Shown here: in pieces, positions 1 through 9,070 of the stretch
Position numbering within the stretch: position 1 is the stretch's first letter
Layout: every line of letters begins with the position of its first letter
Assembly: GCF_039645565.1 (NCBI RefSeq)
Contig: NZ_CP147914.1
Span: 496,001-560,000 of the forward strand
Reading direction: 5' to 3'
DNA: 64,000 nt
From: Sulfurimonas sp. HSL1-2
GTDB taxonomy: Bacteria; Campylobacterota; Campylobacteria; Campylobacterales; Sulfurimonadaceae
The notes under the pieces: model-generated
Seen by the model: the letters and a program-made list of their open reading frames with translations, nothing else
The model's database searches: none
Told to the model about the DNA's origin: nothing
Position numbers and translations under genes: made by a program

Positions 1-2
1 TC

Positions 3-458
3 TCCATCGCGATGGGCGCGATCTCGCTCTTCGCCATCGACGTCAACCTCGACGTCCTGGCGGCGCTGCTGACCCTGCTGGGCTATTCGCTCAACGACAC
101 GATCATCGTCTTCGACCGTATCCGCGAAGGGGTGACCGCGTCGAAGAGCATCGAGCTCGCCGACGTCATCAACGAGTCGGTCACGAAGACCCTCTCGCGT
201 ACGACGCTGACGTCACTGACGACCTTCTTCGTCGTCCTGACGCTCTTCATGTTCGGCGGGGAGATCATCCACGCCTTCGCCTTTACGCTGCTGGTGGGCA
301 TCATCGTGGGGACCTACTCCTCCATCTTTGTCGCCTCGCCGATTCTGATGTGGTTCGGCTTCAATGTCGGCAACTACCGTACGAAACTGGCCGAAGCGGC
401 CAGACGCCGCGCCGAAAAAGAGAAGATGCGGTCCATGTACGAACAGGGGACCGTTTAA
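3..458 (+). CDS. secF: Protein translocase subunit SecF, C-terminal part (5' end outside window)
   Basis: SecF works with SecD in the inner membrane and uses the proton motive force to help Sec-dependent export. The window opens inside the gene, in frame from base 3, and shows about the last 151 residues. The family hallmark [14 protein letters not shown] is present near residue 30 of this fragment. It is followed by [19 protein letters not shown] and [15 protein letters not shown], which match the last transmembrane helices of SecF. The tail is basic and cytoplasmic. The gene ends in TAA, and a hairpin with a short T run lies 90 bases downstream. Only the missing N-terminal part is uncertain. 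Confidence 0.93.
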   Translation, partial: SIAMGAISLFAIDVNLDVLAALLTLLGYSLNDTIIVFDRIREGVTASKSIELADVINESVTKTLSRTTLTSLTTFFVVLTLFMFGGEIIHAFAFTLLVGIIVGTYSSIFVASPILMWFGFNVGNYRTKLAEAARRRAEKEKMRSMYEQGTV

Positions 459-544
459 TTTGAAACGGCATCCGGAACAAAACAAGGGTACCGCTCGCAA
501 AGCGATGTTTCCTTGAAAGTCCCGTATGCCTACGCTTGGCGCTA

Positions 545-578
545 TGCCGCTAAAGCACAAAAATGCTTTCGGCATTTT
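545..578 (+). terminator. Hairpin with T run after secF
   Basis: TGCCGCTAAAGCA (545-557) pairs with TGCTTTCGGCA (564-574), and TTTT follows at 575-578. It looks like a Rho-independent terminator separating secF from the next gene, which has its own ribosome binding site (AAGGAG). The short T run leaves some doubt. Confidence 0.5.
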
Positions 579-624
579 CGTAGACCAGGGTTAATGGTAA
601 AATTAGCCCAAAAAGGAGCAATCT

Positions 625-963
625 ATGGATTGGGGTAAAGTAATCTACGTCTTTTTTACGCTGATGAGTCTGACGTCGACGGCGGGGTTCCTCTATGAAC
701 ACGGTCCCGTCTCCCTCTTCGTCGCGGCGAGCCTGAACCTCGTCTCGACGATCCTCAAGATCGGGGTGCGCAACCTGCTCTCGGCCGAACTGCTCGCCAG
801 TTCGCTCGTGGCGGACCTGCACCTGATCCCGGCGTTCATCTACCTTGTTGTCGTCGGCAACATGGACGTCGCGGTCGCCCTGACCATCGGCGCCCTGATC
901 GCCAACGTCTTCTCCATGGGCCTCGTCTATATCGAAAGCTCCAAAACGCGAGAAGAGTACTAA
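625..963 (+). CDS. DUF6394 family small inner-membrane protein
   Basis: A 112-residue protein made almost entirely of hydrophobic helices: about residues 5-22, 28-47, 60-78 and 82-102. The segment VSLFVAASLNLVSTILKIGV and the tail SSKTREEY fit the DUF6394 family, which I know from Sulfurimonas-like genomes between secF and leuS. Its function is unknown. AAGGAG lies about seven bases before the ATG. The gene sits between a secretion gene and leuS on the same strand, but the hairpin after secF suggests it is transcribed separately from secF. The family call rests on recall of sequence and context. Confidence 0.75.
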   Translation: MDWGKVIYVFFTLMSLTSTAGFLYEHGPVSLFVAASLNLVSTILKIGVRNLLSAELLASSLVADLHLIPAFIYLVVVGNMDVAVALTIGALIANVFSMGLVYIESSKTREEY

Positions 964-1028
964 TCCGGCGCCCGGCGCCGGTTCCCGAAATACAGTGAGG
1001 GGGCTGCGGCCCGCCTCGAGGAGTCACC

Positions 1029-3476
1029 TTGCAATACAACCCGTCCGAAATCGAAACCAAGTGGCAGGCGTTCTGGGATGCCGAGCGCAGCTTTGAACCC
1101 TCCGATGATCTCACGAAGCCGAAAAAGTATGTCCTGAGCATGTTCCCCTACCCGTCGGGGCGTATCCACATGGGCCACGTGCGCAACTACACCATCGGCG
1201 ACGCCTTCGCGCGCTACTACCGCCAGCAGGGCCTGAACGTCCTGCACCCCATCGGATGGGACAGCTTCGGGATGCCGGCGGAGAACGCGGCGATCAAGCA
1301 CGGGGTGCACCCGAAAAAGTGGACCTACGAGAACATCGACTACATGCGCAAAGAGCTCGCCACCCTGGGGCTCTCCTTCTCCAAGGAGCGCGAGTTCGCC
1401 ACTTCCGACCCGCTCTATACGAAGTTCGAGCAGGGCTTCATCATCGACCTCTTCGAGAAGGGGCTGCTCTACCGCAAGAAAGCCTTCCTCAACTGGTGTC
1501 CGCACGACCTCACGGTCCTGGCCAACGAGCAGGTCGTCGACGGCTGCTGCTGGCGCTGCGACACCCCCATCGTCAAGAAAGAGATGCACCAGTACTACCT
1601 GCGCATCACCGACTACGCCGACGAGCTGATCGACGACCTTAAACAGCTGGAAAAGGGGTGGCCGAAGCAGGTCCTCTCCATGCAGGAGAACTGGATCGGC
1701 CGCAGCAGCGGGCTCGAGTTCACCCTGCACCTCGAGGAGCACTCCAAGAAACTGCTGCGCGACCGGTTCAACGGATTCGACGTCTACACGACGCGCCCGG
1801 ACACGATCTACGGCGTCAGCTACACGGCCCTCGCGCCGGAGCATGAACTGGTCACCTACATGATCGAGAACGGCCTGCTCGACCCGGAAGTCGCCGCCGC
1901 GATCACGGTCATGAAGAACAGCAGCTCCATCGACCGCCAGAAAGAGAAGCACGGTGTCGCGCTGGGCATCAATGTCGTCCACCCGCTCACGGGAGCGATG
2001 GTGCCGGTCTGGGTCGCGAACTTCGTCCTGATGGATTACGGCTCCGGCGCGGTCATGGCCGTCCCGGCGCACGACGAGCGCGACTACGACTTCGCGACGA
2101 AGTACGGCCTGCCGGTCACGCCGGTCATCGCCCACCCCGACGAGGGGGTCGTCGAAGGCAAGGCGATGACGGAACCGGGCATGCTCTTCAACTCCGGCGA
2201 CTTCAGCGAGATGATGAGCGACGCGGCGAAAGAGGCGATCATCGCCCGTTTCGAAAACGACGGCATCGGCAAGCGCGTGACGAACTACCGCCTCAAGGAC
2301 TGGGGCATCAGCCGCCAGCGCTACTGGGGCGCCCCGATCCCGCTCATCCACTGCCCGGCCTGCGGGATCGTCCCGGAGAAAAAAGAGAACCTGCCGGTCG
2401 AACTCCCCGACGACGTCGAGATCACCGGCGAGGGGAACCCTCTGGAGCACCACCCCACGTGGAAACAGTGCAGCTGTCCCAAATGCGGCGGCGCGGCCGA
2501 GCGCGAAACGGACACGATGGACACCTTTATCCAGTCGTCGTGGTACTTCCTGCGCTACACGGCGGGACGCGCTACCTGGGAAAAAGAGGCCTTCGACAAG
2601 GAGGAGCTCGCCTACTGGATGAACGTCGACCATTACATCGGCGGGATCGAGCACGCCATTTTGCACCTGCTCTACAGCCGCTTCTTCACCAAAGCGCTGC
2701 GCGACCTCGGCTACGTCGACGTCAAGGAGCCCTTCGAGCGGCTGCTGACCCAGGGGATGGTCCTCAAAGACGGCGCGAAGATGAGCAAGTCCAAGGGCAA
2801 CACCGTCGACCCTGATGCCCTGATCGAGAAGTACGGCGCCGACACGGCCCGCCTCTTCATCCTCTTCGCCGCACCGCCGACCCAGGAGCTGGAGTGGAAC
2901 GACAGCGCCGTCGAGGGGGCCTACCGCTTCCTGCGCCGTTTCCACGACCGCAGCGAAAAAGCTGCGGCGACGGATACCCTGCCGGCAATCGACCACGCCG
3001 CTCTCTCCAAAGAGGAGAAGGCCGCGCGCAAGAAGGTCTATGAAGCGCTGGTGCGCGCCAACGACGTCTTCGGCGAACGCTACACCTTCAACACGATGAT
3101 CGCCGGGGTCATGGAGGCGATGAACGCCCTGAACGAGCAGGAGAACGCAGCGGTCTGGACGGAAGCGTACTGGGTTCTCACCTCATTGATGGAGCCCATC
3201 GTGCCGCACGTCTGCTGGGAGATCAGCGACCGCCTTTTCGGCCGCAAAAACCTGGGCGCACAGGTCGTCAAAGAAGAGGTCTTCGCCCTCGATACGATCA
3301 CGCTCGGCGTCTCCGTCAACGGCAAGAACCGCGGCCAGATCGACGTGGCGCCGGATGCGTCCAAAGAGGCGATGATCGAAGCCGCCAAGGCGATCATCCC
3401 GCAGTGGCTCGAGGGCAAGACGGTCGTCAAAGAGATCGTCGTGCCGAACAAGCTCGTCAACATCGTCGTCAAGTAA
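1029..3476 (+). CDS. leuS: Leucyl-tRNA synthetase
   Basis: Charges tRNA-Leu with leucine in the cytoplasm. The 815-residue length is normal for bacterial LeuRS. The class I HIGH signature is seen in [15 protein letters not shown] (about residues 40-55) and KMSKS in [15 protein letters not shown] (about residue 583). The editing CP1 domain lies between them. CPACG (about 440) and CPKCGG (about 480) suggest a zinc knuckle in the insert. The start is a TTG at 1029, chosen because GAGGAG at 1018-1023 is ideally spaced and the protein begins with [15 protein letters not shown] as in the family. lptE follows 10 bases later, so leuS-lptE-folC look like one transcript. Confidence 0.97.
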   Translation: MQYNPSEIETKWQAFWDAERSFEPSDDLTKPKKYVLSMFPYPSGRIHMGHVRNYTIGDAFARYYRQQGLNVLHPIGWDSFGMPAENAAIKHGVHPKKWTYENIDYMRKELATLGLSFSKEREFATSDPLYTKFEQGFIIDLFEKGLLYRKKAFLNWCPHDLTVLANEQVVDGCCWRCDTPIVKKEMHQYYLRITDYADELIDDLKQLEKGWPKQVLSMQENWIGRSSGLEFTLHLEEHSKKLLRDRFNGFDVYTTRPDTIYGVSYTALAPEHELVTYMIENGLLDPEVAAAITVMKNSSSIDRQKEKHGVALGINVVHPLTGAMVPVWVANFVLMDYGSGAVMAVPAHDERDYDFATKYGLPVTPVIAHPDEGVVEGKAMTEPGMLFNSGDFSEMMSDAAKEAIIARFENDGIGKRVTNYRLKDWGISRQRYWGAPIPLIHCPACGIVPEKKENLPVELPDDVEITGEGNPLEHHPTWKQCSCPKCGGAAERETDTMDTFIQSSWYFLRYTAGRATWEKEAFDKEELAYWMNVDHYIGGIEHAILHLLYSRFFTKALRDLGYVDVKEPFERLLTQGMVLKDGAKMSKSKGNTVDPDALIEKYGADTARLFILFAAPPTQELEWNDSAVEGAYRFLRRFHDRSEKAAATDTLPAIDHAALSKEEKAARKKVYEALVRANDVFGERYTFNTMIAGVMEAMNALNEQENAAVWTEAYWVLTSLMEPIVPHVCWEISDRLFGRKNLGAQVVKEEVFALDTITLGVSVNGKNRGQIDVAPDASKEAMIEAAKAIIPQWLEGKTVVKEIVVPNKLVNIVVK

Positions 3477-3486
3477 GGAAGAGATC

Positions 3487-4005
3487 ATGGGTGGAATGCA
3501 GCGTTTCGGTTCGGTACTGGTCGCCGCGGCGCTGCTGGCGGGGTGCGGCTACAAGCCGACGAGCCGGGCCGTCAAGCCGGTGCTGCAGGAGAGCGTCAGC
3601 ACGAAGGTCGTCATCTCCATGCAGGACCCGGACAACACCGTCTACATCAAAGACGCCCTCGATCAGGCCGTCGTCAACCGTTTCCGCACCCGCCTGACCG
3701 ACGAGGCGCACGCCAGCACCCACCTGACCATCTCCCTGCGCAATGTCGTCTTCACACCGGTGCAGTACGACACCAACGGCTACATCGTCGCCTACCGCGC
3801 CATCGTCACCCTCGACGTCGACCGTCAGCGTGGGGAAGAGACGCGCCGTTACAATGCGCGGGGAAGCTACATTTTTACCATCGAACCCAACGCCATCATC
3901 TCCGACCTCGTCCGTTTCGAGGCGATCAAGTACGGCTCGGAGAAGGCGCTCGACAGCTTTGTCGCCCAGGTCGCGGGCGAGGGGGCCTCTGCTGAAGTAC
4001 GCTGA
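3487..4005 (+). CDS. lptE: LPS-assembly lipoprotein LptE-like
   Basis: A 172-residue exported lipoprotein with a hydrophobic leader and the lipobox LLAGC (Cys20). LptE plugs the LptD barrel in the outer membrane and helps insert LPS. The mature part is a small alpha/beta domain (STKVVISMQDPDNTVYIKDA, then DQAVVNRFRTRLTDE), in keeping with LptE proteins of this phylum, which share little sequence. Its place between leuS and folC is the usual one for lptE in Campylobacterota and is the strongest support. The last codons overlap the likely folC start. The family call is good but rests partly on context. Confidence 0.72.
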   Translation: MGGMQRFGSVLVAAALLAGCGYKPTSRAVKPVLQESVSTKVVISMQDPDNTVYIKDALDQAVVNRFRTRLTDEAHASTHLTISLRNVVFTPVQYDTNGYIVAYRAIVTLDVDRQRGEETRRYNARGSYIFTIEPNAIISDLVRFEAIKYGSEKALDSFVAQVAGEGASAEVR

Positions 4006-5140
4006 CTTCCTCGACGCGAAACCGCTCTACTACGACAAGATCGACCTGGAGCGGATGCCGCGGGCCTGGGAACAGGTCAAATCCCGTGTCACGCTGCCGA
4101 AGATCATCCACCTCGTCGGCACCAACGGCAAGGGGACGACGGGGCGCTTCCTCGCCTCGGCCCTCCTGCATGCCGGTTACAGCGTCGGCCACTACACCTC
4201 CCCCCACATCCTGCGCTTCAATGAACGCCTCTGGCTGAACGGCAGCGATGCTACTGACGAACAGCTGCAAAGTGCCTTCGAGAAGGTGCTGGGGTGGCTG
4301 GATACGGAGACAGCCGGGGCGCTGAGCTACTTCGAGTTCACGACCCTGATGGCCGCGGCGCTCTATGAGCCCTGCGACTACGTCGTCATGGAAGCGGGCC
4401 TCGGCGGCGAGTTCGACGCGACCGCCGTCTTCCCCAAAACGCTCACCCTCGTCACCCCCATCGACCTCGACCACCAGGCCTTCCTGGGCGACACCATCGA
4501 ATCAATCGCCGCGACGAAACTGCGGGCGATGGGGCCGACGGTGATCCTGGGACTGCAGCCCCACGAGGTCGTCTACCGCGTTGCAGAAGCGATCGCCGCG
4601 GAGCGGGGCGCGACCCTGCTGCGCTGTGAACGGCTGTTAGACCAAGATGCTATAATGGCGCTTCAACAGACGGCCGGGCGTCTGGAGCTGCCGGAGTACC
4701 TCCGCGACAATCTCCTGCTCGCCGCCGCCGCGATGCACGTGCTCGGCGTCCCCTTCGACGCACAGAGCTTCAGCGCGCCGCTCTTCGGCCGCCTCTCGCG
4801 GATCGCCCCGAACGTCTGGCTCGACGTGGGCCACAACGTCCTCGCCGCCCGTGCCATCGCACGCGAGCTCGGGGCGCAGAAGGTCGTCCTCGTCTACAAC
4901 AGCTACGGCGACAAGGACTACGCATCCATCCTCGCCGCGCTCCGCGATAACATCGAGCGCGTCGAGCTGATCGAGGTGCAGAGCGAACGTGCCGCCGCCC
5001 GCGATGCGCTCGTCGGGGCGCTCGAAGCGCTGGATATCCCCTACCGTTCTTTCGAAGGGGTGCAGGCACAGAAAATGTACCTGGTCTTCGGCTCGTTCAG
5101 CGTGGCGGAGGCCTTTATAAAAATGACGGGATTGAAATGA
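3992..5140 (+). CDS. folC: Bifunctional folylpolyglutamate / dihydrofolate synthase (probable CTG start)
   Basis: Adds glutamates to folates. The P-loop VGTNGKGTTGRFL lies about 35 residues from the start, followed by the Mur-ligase-like motif MEAGLGGEFDATAVF and LDVGHNVLAARAI in the C-terminal domain. The body starts KYADFLDAKPLYYDKIDLER, as in related FolC proteins. No ATG or GTG fits. CTG at 3992 has GAGGGGG six bases upstream and gives the expected N-terminus. The nearest conventional alternative is TTG at 3959, which adds an arginine-rich stretch with no likeness to FolC. The frame stays open further upstream only because it shadows lptE. The gene overlaps the lptE end by 14 bases. The identity is secure; the start is not. 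Confidence 0.88.
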   Translation: MKYADFLDAKPLYYDKIDLERMPRAWEQVKSRVTLPKIIHLVGTNGKGTTGRFLASALLHAGYSVGHYTSPHILRFNERLWLNGSDATDEQLQSAFEKVLGWLDTETAGALSYFEFTTLMAAALYEPCDYVVMEAGLGGEFDATAVFPKTLTLVTPIDLDHQAFLGDTIESIAATKLRAMGPTVILGLQPHEVVYRVAEAIAAERGATLLRCERLLDQDAIMALQQTAGRLELPEYLRDNLLLAAAAMHVLGVPFDAQSFSAPLFGRLSRIAPNVWLDVGHNVLAARAIARELGAQKVVLVYNSYGDKDYASILAALRDNIERVELIEVQSERAAARDALVGALEALDIPYRSFEGVQAQKMYLVFGSFSVAEAFIKMTGLK

Positions 5141-5206
5141 ACCACACAGTGACGGCGCCCCTGCGCATAGCGCCGAAAACCTTCCGCAACGATACGGCAC
5201 GCTGAG

Positions 5207-8191
5207 ATGCAGGCCAAGCTCTACGCCTACCTGAAAAAGGGTGGCCTCCCCGACGTTCTCATCTGTGAAGACGCCGCCGAAGCGCAGCAGCTCCGCGACC
5301 TCTGCCGCTTCAAGGAGATCGACGCGGTTGTCCTCCCCGATTTCCGCGCGACCTGGCTTGATGACCTGCGCCCCTTCAGCGAAGAGCTGAGCCAGATGGC
5401 CGAGGCGCTGCGGCACTACTACGAGGCAGACAAGAAGCCCCTCGTCATCGCGCCGTTCAAGAGCCTGCTCTTCCCGCTGCCCAAAACGCACCTGCTGCGC
5501 ACGAAGCAGATCGCCTTCGGCGACCGCCTCGACCTAGGAGCCCTCAAGACGGAGCTGCTGCACTGGGGCTACAGCTTTGTCGACCTCGTGGAGGTGGAGG
5601 GGGAGGTCTCCTTCCGCGGCGACATCATCGACGTCTTCGCCCCCGGTACGGAAAGCCCCTACCGCATCTCCCTCTTCGACGACGAGATCGAGCAGATCAA
5701 GGCCTTCGAGGTGGAGACCCAGCGCACCGTCGGCGAGGAGCTGGAGGGCTTCGAGCTGCACAGCGCCCCCTACGCCTTTGACGAGGCCGGGTACGAGCGC
5801 ATCGTCGCCGCCGTCGAAGCCTCGACGAGCGACAGCTTCGTCAAGGACATCGACTCCCTGGGCTTCTGGTACCTGGGCGACGACGCCGAGAACTTCCTCG
5901 AGGGCAAAAAGGTCGCCGCCGTCAAACGCCTCGACGCGATGATAGGCGAGGCCTACACCCTCAACACCCCGCAGGTGCCGCAGGGCGTTTTCGAATCCGT
6001 CGCGGTGCTCCCCGAAGACGACCGGGTCAAGGCCCTCGCGGTCACCGACGTCAAAACCCTGCTGGAGGTCCACCCGAACAAGAAGGTGACCATCATCGCC
6101 AGCAGCGACGCGCAGCTGAAGCAGGCGGGCCTCTTTGACACGCGGGGGCTCACCGTCAAACGCTCCGGCGAGATCGTCAACCTCATAACCGACACCGAGC
6201 TCATCATCTCGCTGAACAAACCGGTGCGCAAAAAGCGCCGCCGCAAGAGCAGCCTGCTCCTCGACGACCTCAAGCCCGGCGACTACGTCGTCCACGAGGA
6301 TCACGGGGTCGGGATCTTCGAGGCCATCGAGCAGGCGGAGATCCTGGGCTCGGTGCGCGACTTCATTGCCATCCGCTACCAGGGCGACGAGCGGGTCCTG
6401 CTGCCGGTGGAGAACCTCGACGCCATCGACCGCTACATCGCGGGCGCCGGGGCGCCGCCGGTGCTCGACCGCCTGGGCAAGGGGAGCTTCGGACGCCTCA
6501 AGGAGACCGTGCGCAAACGCCTCTTCGAGATCGCCTCGGAGATCGTCAACACGGCCGCCCAGCGTGCGCTCATCAGCGCCCCCGTCATCGAGACCGATGC
6601 CAAAAAACTGGCGGCGTTCCAGGCGGAGGCGGGCTTCGAGTACACCGAGGACCAGGCGCGCTCCATCGCCGAGATCATCGCCGAGATCGGCAGCGGCCTC
6701 GTCATGGACCGGCTCCTCAGCGGGGACGTCGGCTTCGGCAAGACCGAGGTGGCGATGAACGCGATGTTCGCCGCGGCACAGGCGGGGTACCAGTCGGCCG
6801 TCATCGTGCCGACGACCCTGCTGAGCTCCCAGCACTTCGCCTCGCTCAAGGCGCGCTTCGCCGAGTATGACTTCCGCATCGCCAAGATCGACCGCTTCGT
6901 CACGCCGAAGGTGAAGAAGGCCGTCGAGGCGGGGCTGGCCGAGGGGACCATCGACATGGTCGTCGGCACCCACGCGCTCTTCGGCACGAAGTTCGCCAAG
7001 CTGGGCCTCGTCGTCATCGACGAAGAGCACAAGTTCGGGGTGAAGCAGAAAGAGAAGCTGAAAACCCTCTACGAGAAGACGCACCTGCTCACCATGAGCG
7101 CCACGCCGATCCCGCGCAGCCTCAACCAGGCACTCTCTTCCATCAAGACCCTCAGTACCCTCATGACCCCTCCGGGTGAACGGCAGGGGGTAAGGACCTT
7201 CGTCAAGGCCTACGACGAAAAGCTCGTCAAAGAGGTCATTTTGCGCGAGCTGCGCCGGGGTGGGCAGGTCTTTTACGTCTACAACTCCATCGACCACATG
7301 CCGATCAAGCTGGGCGAGCTCAAGGCCATCCTCCCGGACCTGCGCATTTTGATGCTCCACTCGCAGGTGGGCGCCGTCGAGACGGAGAAAGAGCTGCTCA
7401 AGTTCCAGGACGGCGAGTACGACCTCATGCTCGCGACTTCCATCATCGAGTCGGGCATCCACATGCCGCGGGTCAACACGATGATCATCGACGGGGCGGA
7501 CCGCTTCGGCATCGCCGACCTGCACCAGCTCCGCGGCCGCGTCGGCCGGGGCCATACGGAGGGGTATGCCTACTTCATCGTCGAGGACAAGGAGCTTATT
7601 ACCGAGGAGGCGAAGAAGCGCCTCATCGCCCTGGAGTCGAACTCCTTCCTCGGCAGCGGTTCCGTGCTGGCCTACCATGACCTCGAAATCCGGGGCGGGG
7701 GGAACCTCGTGGGCGACGCGCAGAGCGGCCACATCAAGAACATCGGCTACTCTCTCTACCTGCGGATGCTCGAGGACGCCATCAAGGAGCTGAGCAACAA
7801 GAAAGAGACGCCCAAGGCGAAGGTGGACCTCAAGCTCGCCGTCAGTGCCTACATCAGCGACGAGCTCGTCGCCGAGGACCGCCTGCGCCTGGAGCTCTAC
7901 CGCCGCCTCAGCCTCTGCGAGACCCCGACGGAGGTCTACGAGATCGAGGAGGAGGTCACGGAGCGCTTCGGACGCCCGGACGGCCCGACGAAGCAGTTTT
8001 TCGAGCTGATGGTCATCAAACTGATGGGGCTGGAGAAGCACATCAAGATGCTCAGCTCCTACGGCCAGAACATCACGGTAGAGTACCTGAGCGGCGCTAA
8101 AGAGTACGTCACCGCCGACAGCAAAGACGACGACGACATCATCAAGGCGGTCCTGCACTACCTGCGCACGGCGAAACCGAAGGTGCTGTAA
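5207..8191 (+). CDS. mfd: Transcription-repair coupling factor Mfd
   Basis: A 994-residue DNA translocase that pushes stalled RNA polymerase off damaged DNA and recruits UvrA. In order: UvrB-like N-terminal region (about 1-300); CarD-like RNA-polymerase-interacting domain with LKPGDYVVHEDHGVGIFEAI (about 350); RecG-like helicase with Walker A GDVGFGKTEVAMN (about 505), the DEEH box VVIDEEHKFG (about 605), SATPIPRSL, and motif VI QLRGRVGRG (about 775). A TRCF C-terminal domain ends the protein. It is shorter than the roughly 1150 residues of E. coli Mfd, which is usual in this phylum. It lies 66 bases after folC on the same strand. Confidence 0.97.
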   Translation: MQAKLYAYLKKGGLPDVLICEDAAEAQQLRDLCRFKEIDAVVLPDFRATWLDDLRPFSEELSQMAEALRHYYEADKKPLVIAPFKSLLFPLPKTHLLRTKQIAFGDRLDLGALKTELLHWGYSFVDLVEVEGEVSFRGDIIDVFAPGTESPYRISLFDDEIEQIKAFEVETQRTVGEELEGFELHSAPYAFDEAGYERIVAAVEASTSDSFVKDIDSLGFWYLGDDAENFLEGKKVAAVKRLDAMIGEAYTLNTPQVPQGVFESVAVLPEDDRVKALAVTDVKTLLEVHPNKKVTIIASSDAQLKQAGLFDTRGLTVKRSGEIVNLITDTELIISLNKPVRKKRRRKSSLLLDDLKPGDYVVHEDHGVGIFEAIEQAEILGSVRDFIAIRYQGDERVLLPVENLDAIDRYIAGAGAPPVLDRLGKGSFGRLKETVRKRLFEIASEIVNTAAQRALISAPVIETDAKKLAAFQAEAGFEYTEDQARSIAEIIAEIGSGLVMDRLLSGDVGFGKTEVAMNAMFAAAQAGYQSAVIVPTTLLSSQHFASLKARFAEYDFRIAKIDRFVTPKVKKAVEAGLAEGTIDMVVGTHALFGTKFAKLGLVVIDEEHKFGVKQKEKLKTLYEKTHLLTMSATPIPRSLNQALSSIKTLSTLMTPPGERQGVRTFVKAYDEKLVKEVILRELRRGGQVFYVYNSIDHMPIKLGELKAILPDLRILMLHSQVGAVETEKELLKFQDGEYDLMLATSIIESGIHMPRVNTMIIDGADRFGIADLHQLRGRVGRGHTEGYAYFIVEDKELITEEAKKRLIALESNSFLGSGSVLAYHDLEIRGGGNLVGDAQSGHIKNIGYSLYLRMLEDAIKELSNKKETPKAKVDLKLAVSAYISDELVAEDRLRLELYRRLSLCETPTEVYEIEEEVTERFGRPDGPTKQFFELMVIKLMGLEKHIKMLSSYGQNITVEYLSGAKEYVTADSKDDDDIIKAVLHYLRTAKPKVL

Positions 8192-8262
8192 AGCGGCCTG
8201 GATTCTCGGCGTAACAGAGTGTGATGCCGGGGAAAGTGTTGAAAGAGAGCTGAGAGGGCTGA

Positions 8263-8300
8263 CCGCCGGGGCCCCGGCGGCTGCGGGAGAAGCGGCAGCC
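8263..8300. terminator. GC-rich palindrome and stem-loop between convergent genes
   Basis: An 18-base perfect palindrome (CCGCCGGGGCCCCGGCGG, 8263-8280) is followed by a second stem, GGCTGC (8279-8284) with GCAGCC (8295-8300). It lies between the end of mfd and the end of the facing gene. A bidirectional transcription barrier is likely, although there is no T run. Confidence 0.4.
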
Positions 8301-8818
8301 TAGGCGATCTTGAGCGCACGCGCCTCTTCGTAGCTTTTGGACGCCGCGCGCAGGGGGGTTCTTTTGAGCTCGTCGTAGATGGTGTCGAGTTTCTCTTCGG
8401 AATCCATGCGCTTGAGCTCTTTCTTGTCCAGGTCGGCGGCCTCGACAAGCTCGTTCCAGACGGAGCTTTCGTCCAGCGAAAAGGCGTGGACGCTGATGCC
8501 CTCGTAGTCAAAGACGGCATCGCCGGCGATGTCGGTGAAGTAGAACGCCGTCAGGGTTTCGGGGGAGAAGAGGCCTTTGTAGCGTGCGAAGGCCGCTTCG
8601 AAGTCGTCGAAACTTTCCAGCTCCCCGGCGAAGAAGAGCATCTTATCGTCGTCCGCGACGGCAATGGCCTGCTTGAGGACGGTCAGGGGCTTCGTCTTGC
8701 CCTCGGTGACGACGAGCGCGCCGCGGTAGCCGTAACGGCCTGCTACGCCGAGTGCGCCTTTGAATGACGGCTGCCATTCGAGTTTGTTTTCATAGATGTA
8801 ATCGATCGGTGTTCCCAT
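8300..8818 (-). CDS. Unrecognised soluble protein
   Basis: I do not recognise this family. The protein has about 172 residues, no signal peptide and no membrane segment. Its alpha/beta pattern includes YRGALVVTEGKTKPLTVLKQ and DDDKMLFFAGELESFDDFE, suggesting a small domain with a repeated strand-helix layout, followed by an acidic helical tail. Two in-frame ATGs exist. I chose 8818 (MGTPIDYIYENK) because AGGAA is correctly spaced before it. The ATG at 8842 would add eight residues and has no ribosome binding site. The gene stands alone, convergent with mfd and followed upstream by selO on the same strand. Confidence 0.6.
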   Translation of the reverse strand: MGTPIDYIYENKLEWQPSFKGALGVAGRYGYRGALVVTEGKTKPLTVLKQAIAVADDDKMLFFAGELESFDDFEAAFARYKGLFSPETLTAFYFTDIAGDAVFDYEGISVHAFSLDESSVWNELVEAADLDKKELKRMDSEEKLDTIYDELKRTPLRAASKSYEEARALKIA

Positions 8819-9070
8819 GGGAGTTCCTATGTGTGAACCCATCGTAAAAAAGTCATGAATGAACGAAATATTATCTCTGCTTCCGCGTTCTGAAATCTTT
8901 GCAATGCAATTCGAGATGTGCTTCGTTCAAGTTGTGTGCGAGCACCGGAATAAGAGATAGCTGCCGTTACGCTTGTAAGAAGAACAAAACGAATGCATAT
9001 ACCGTGCTACGGCCGGAAGACGGCCGCGGAAAAGGCGGTGGCGCTGTTACACGCGCACTATTGCTTGCAT

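Noticed and set aside
960-2996. A long open frame antisense to leuS (and similar ones opposite mfd, dnaX, rho and the cytochrome gene)
   Set aside because: High G+C coding genes yield stop-poor antisense frames; the sense proteins carry all expected motifs and the antisense ones show none.
3743-3991. A longer folC reading frame starting at 3743
   Set aside because: The extra 83 residues are a Ser/Arg/Thr-rich shadow of lptE and have no FolC likeness.
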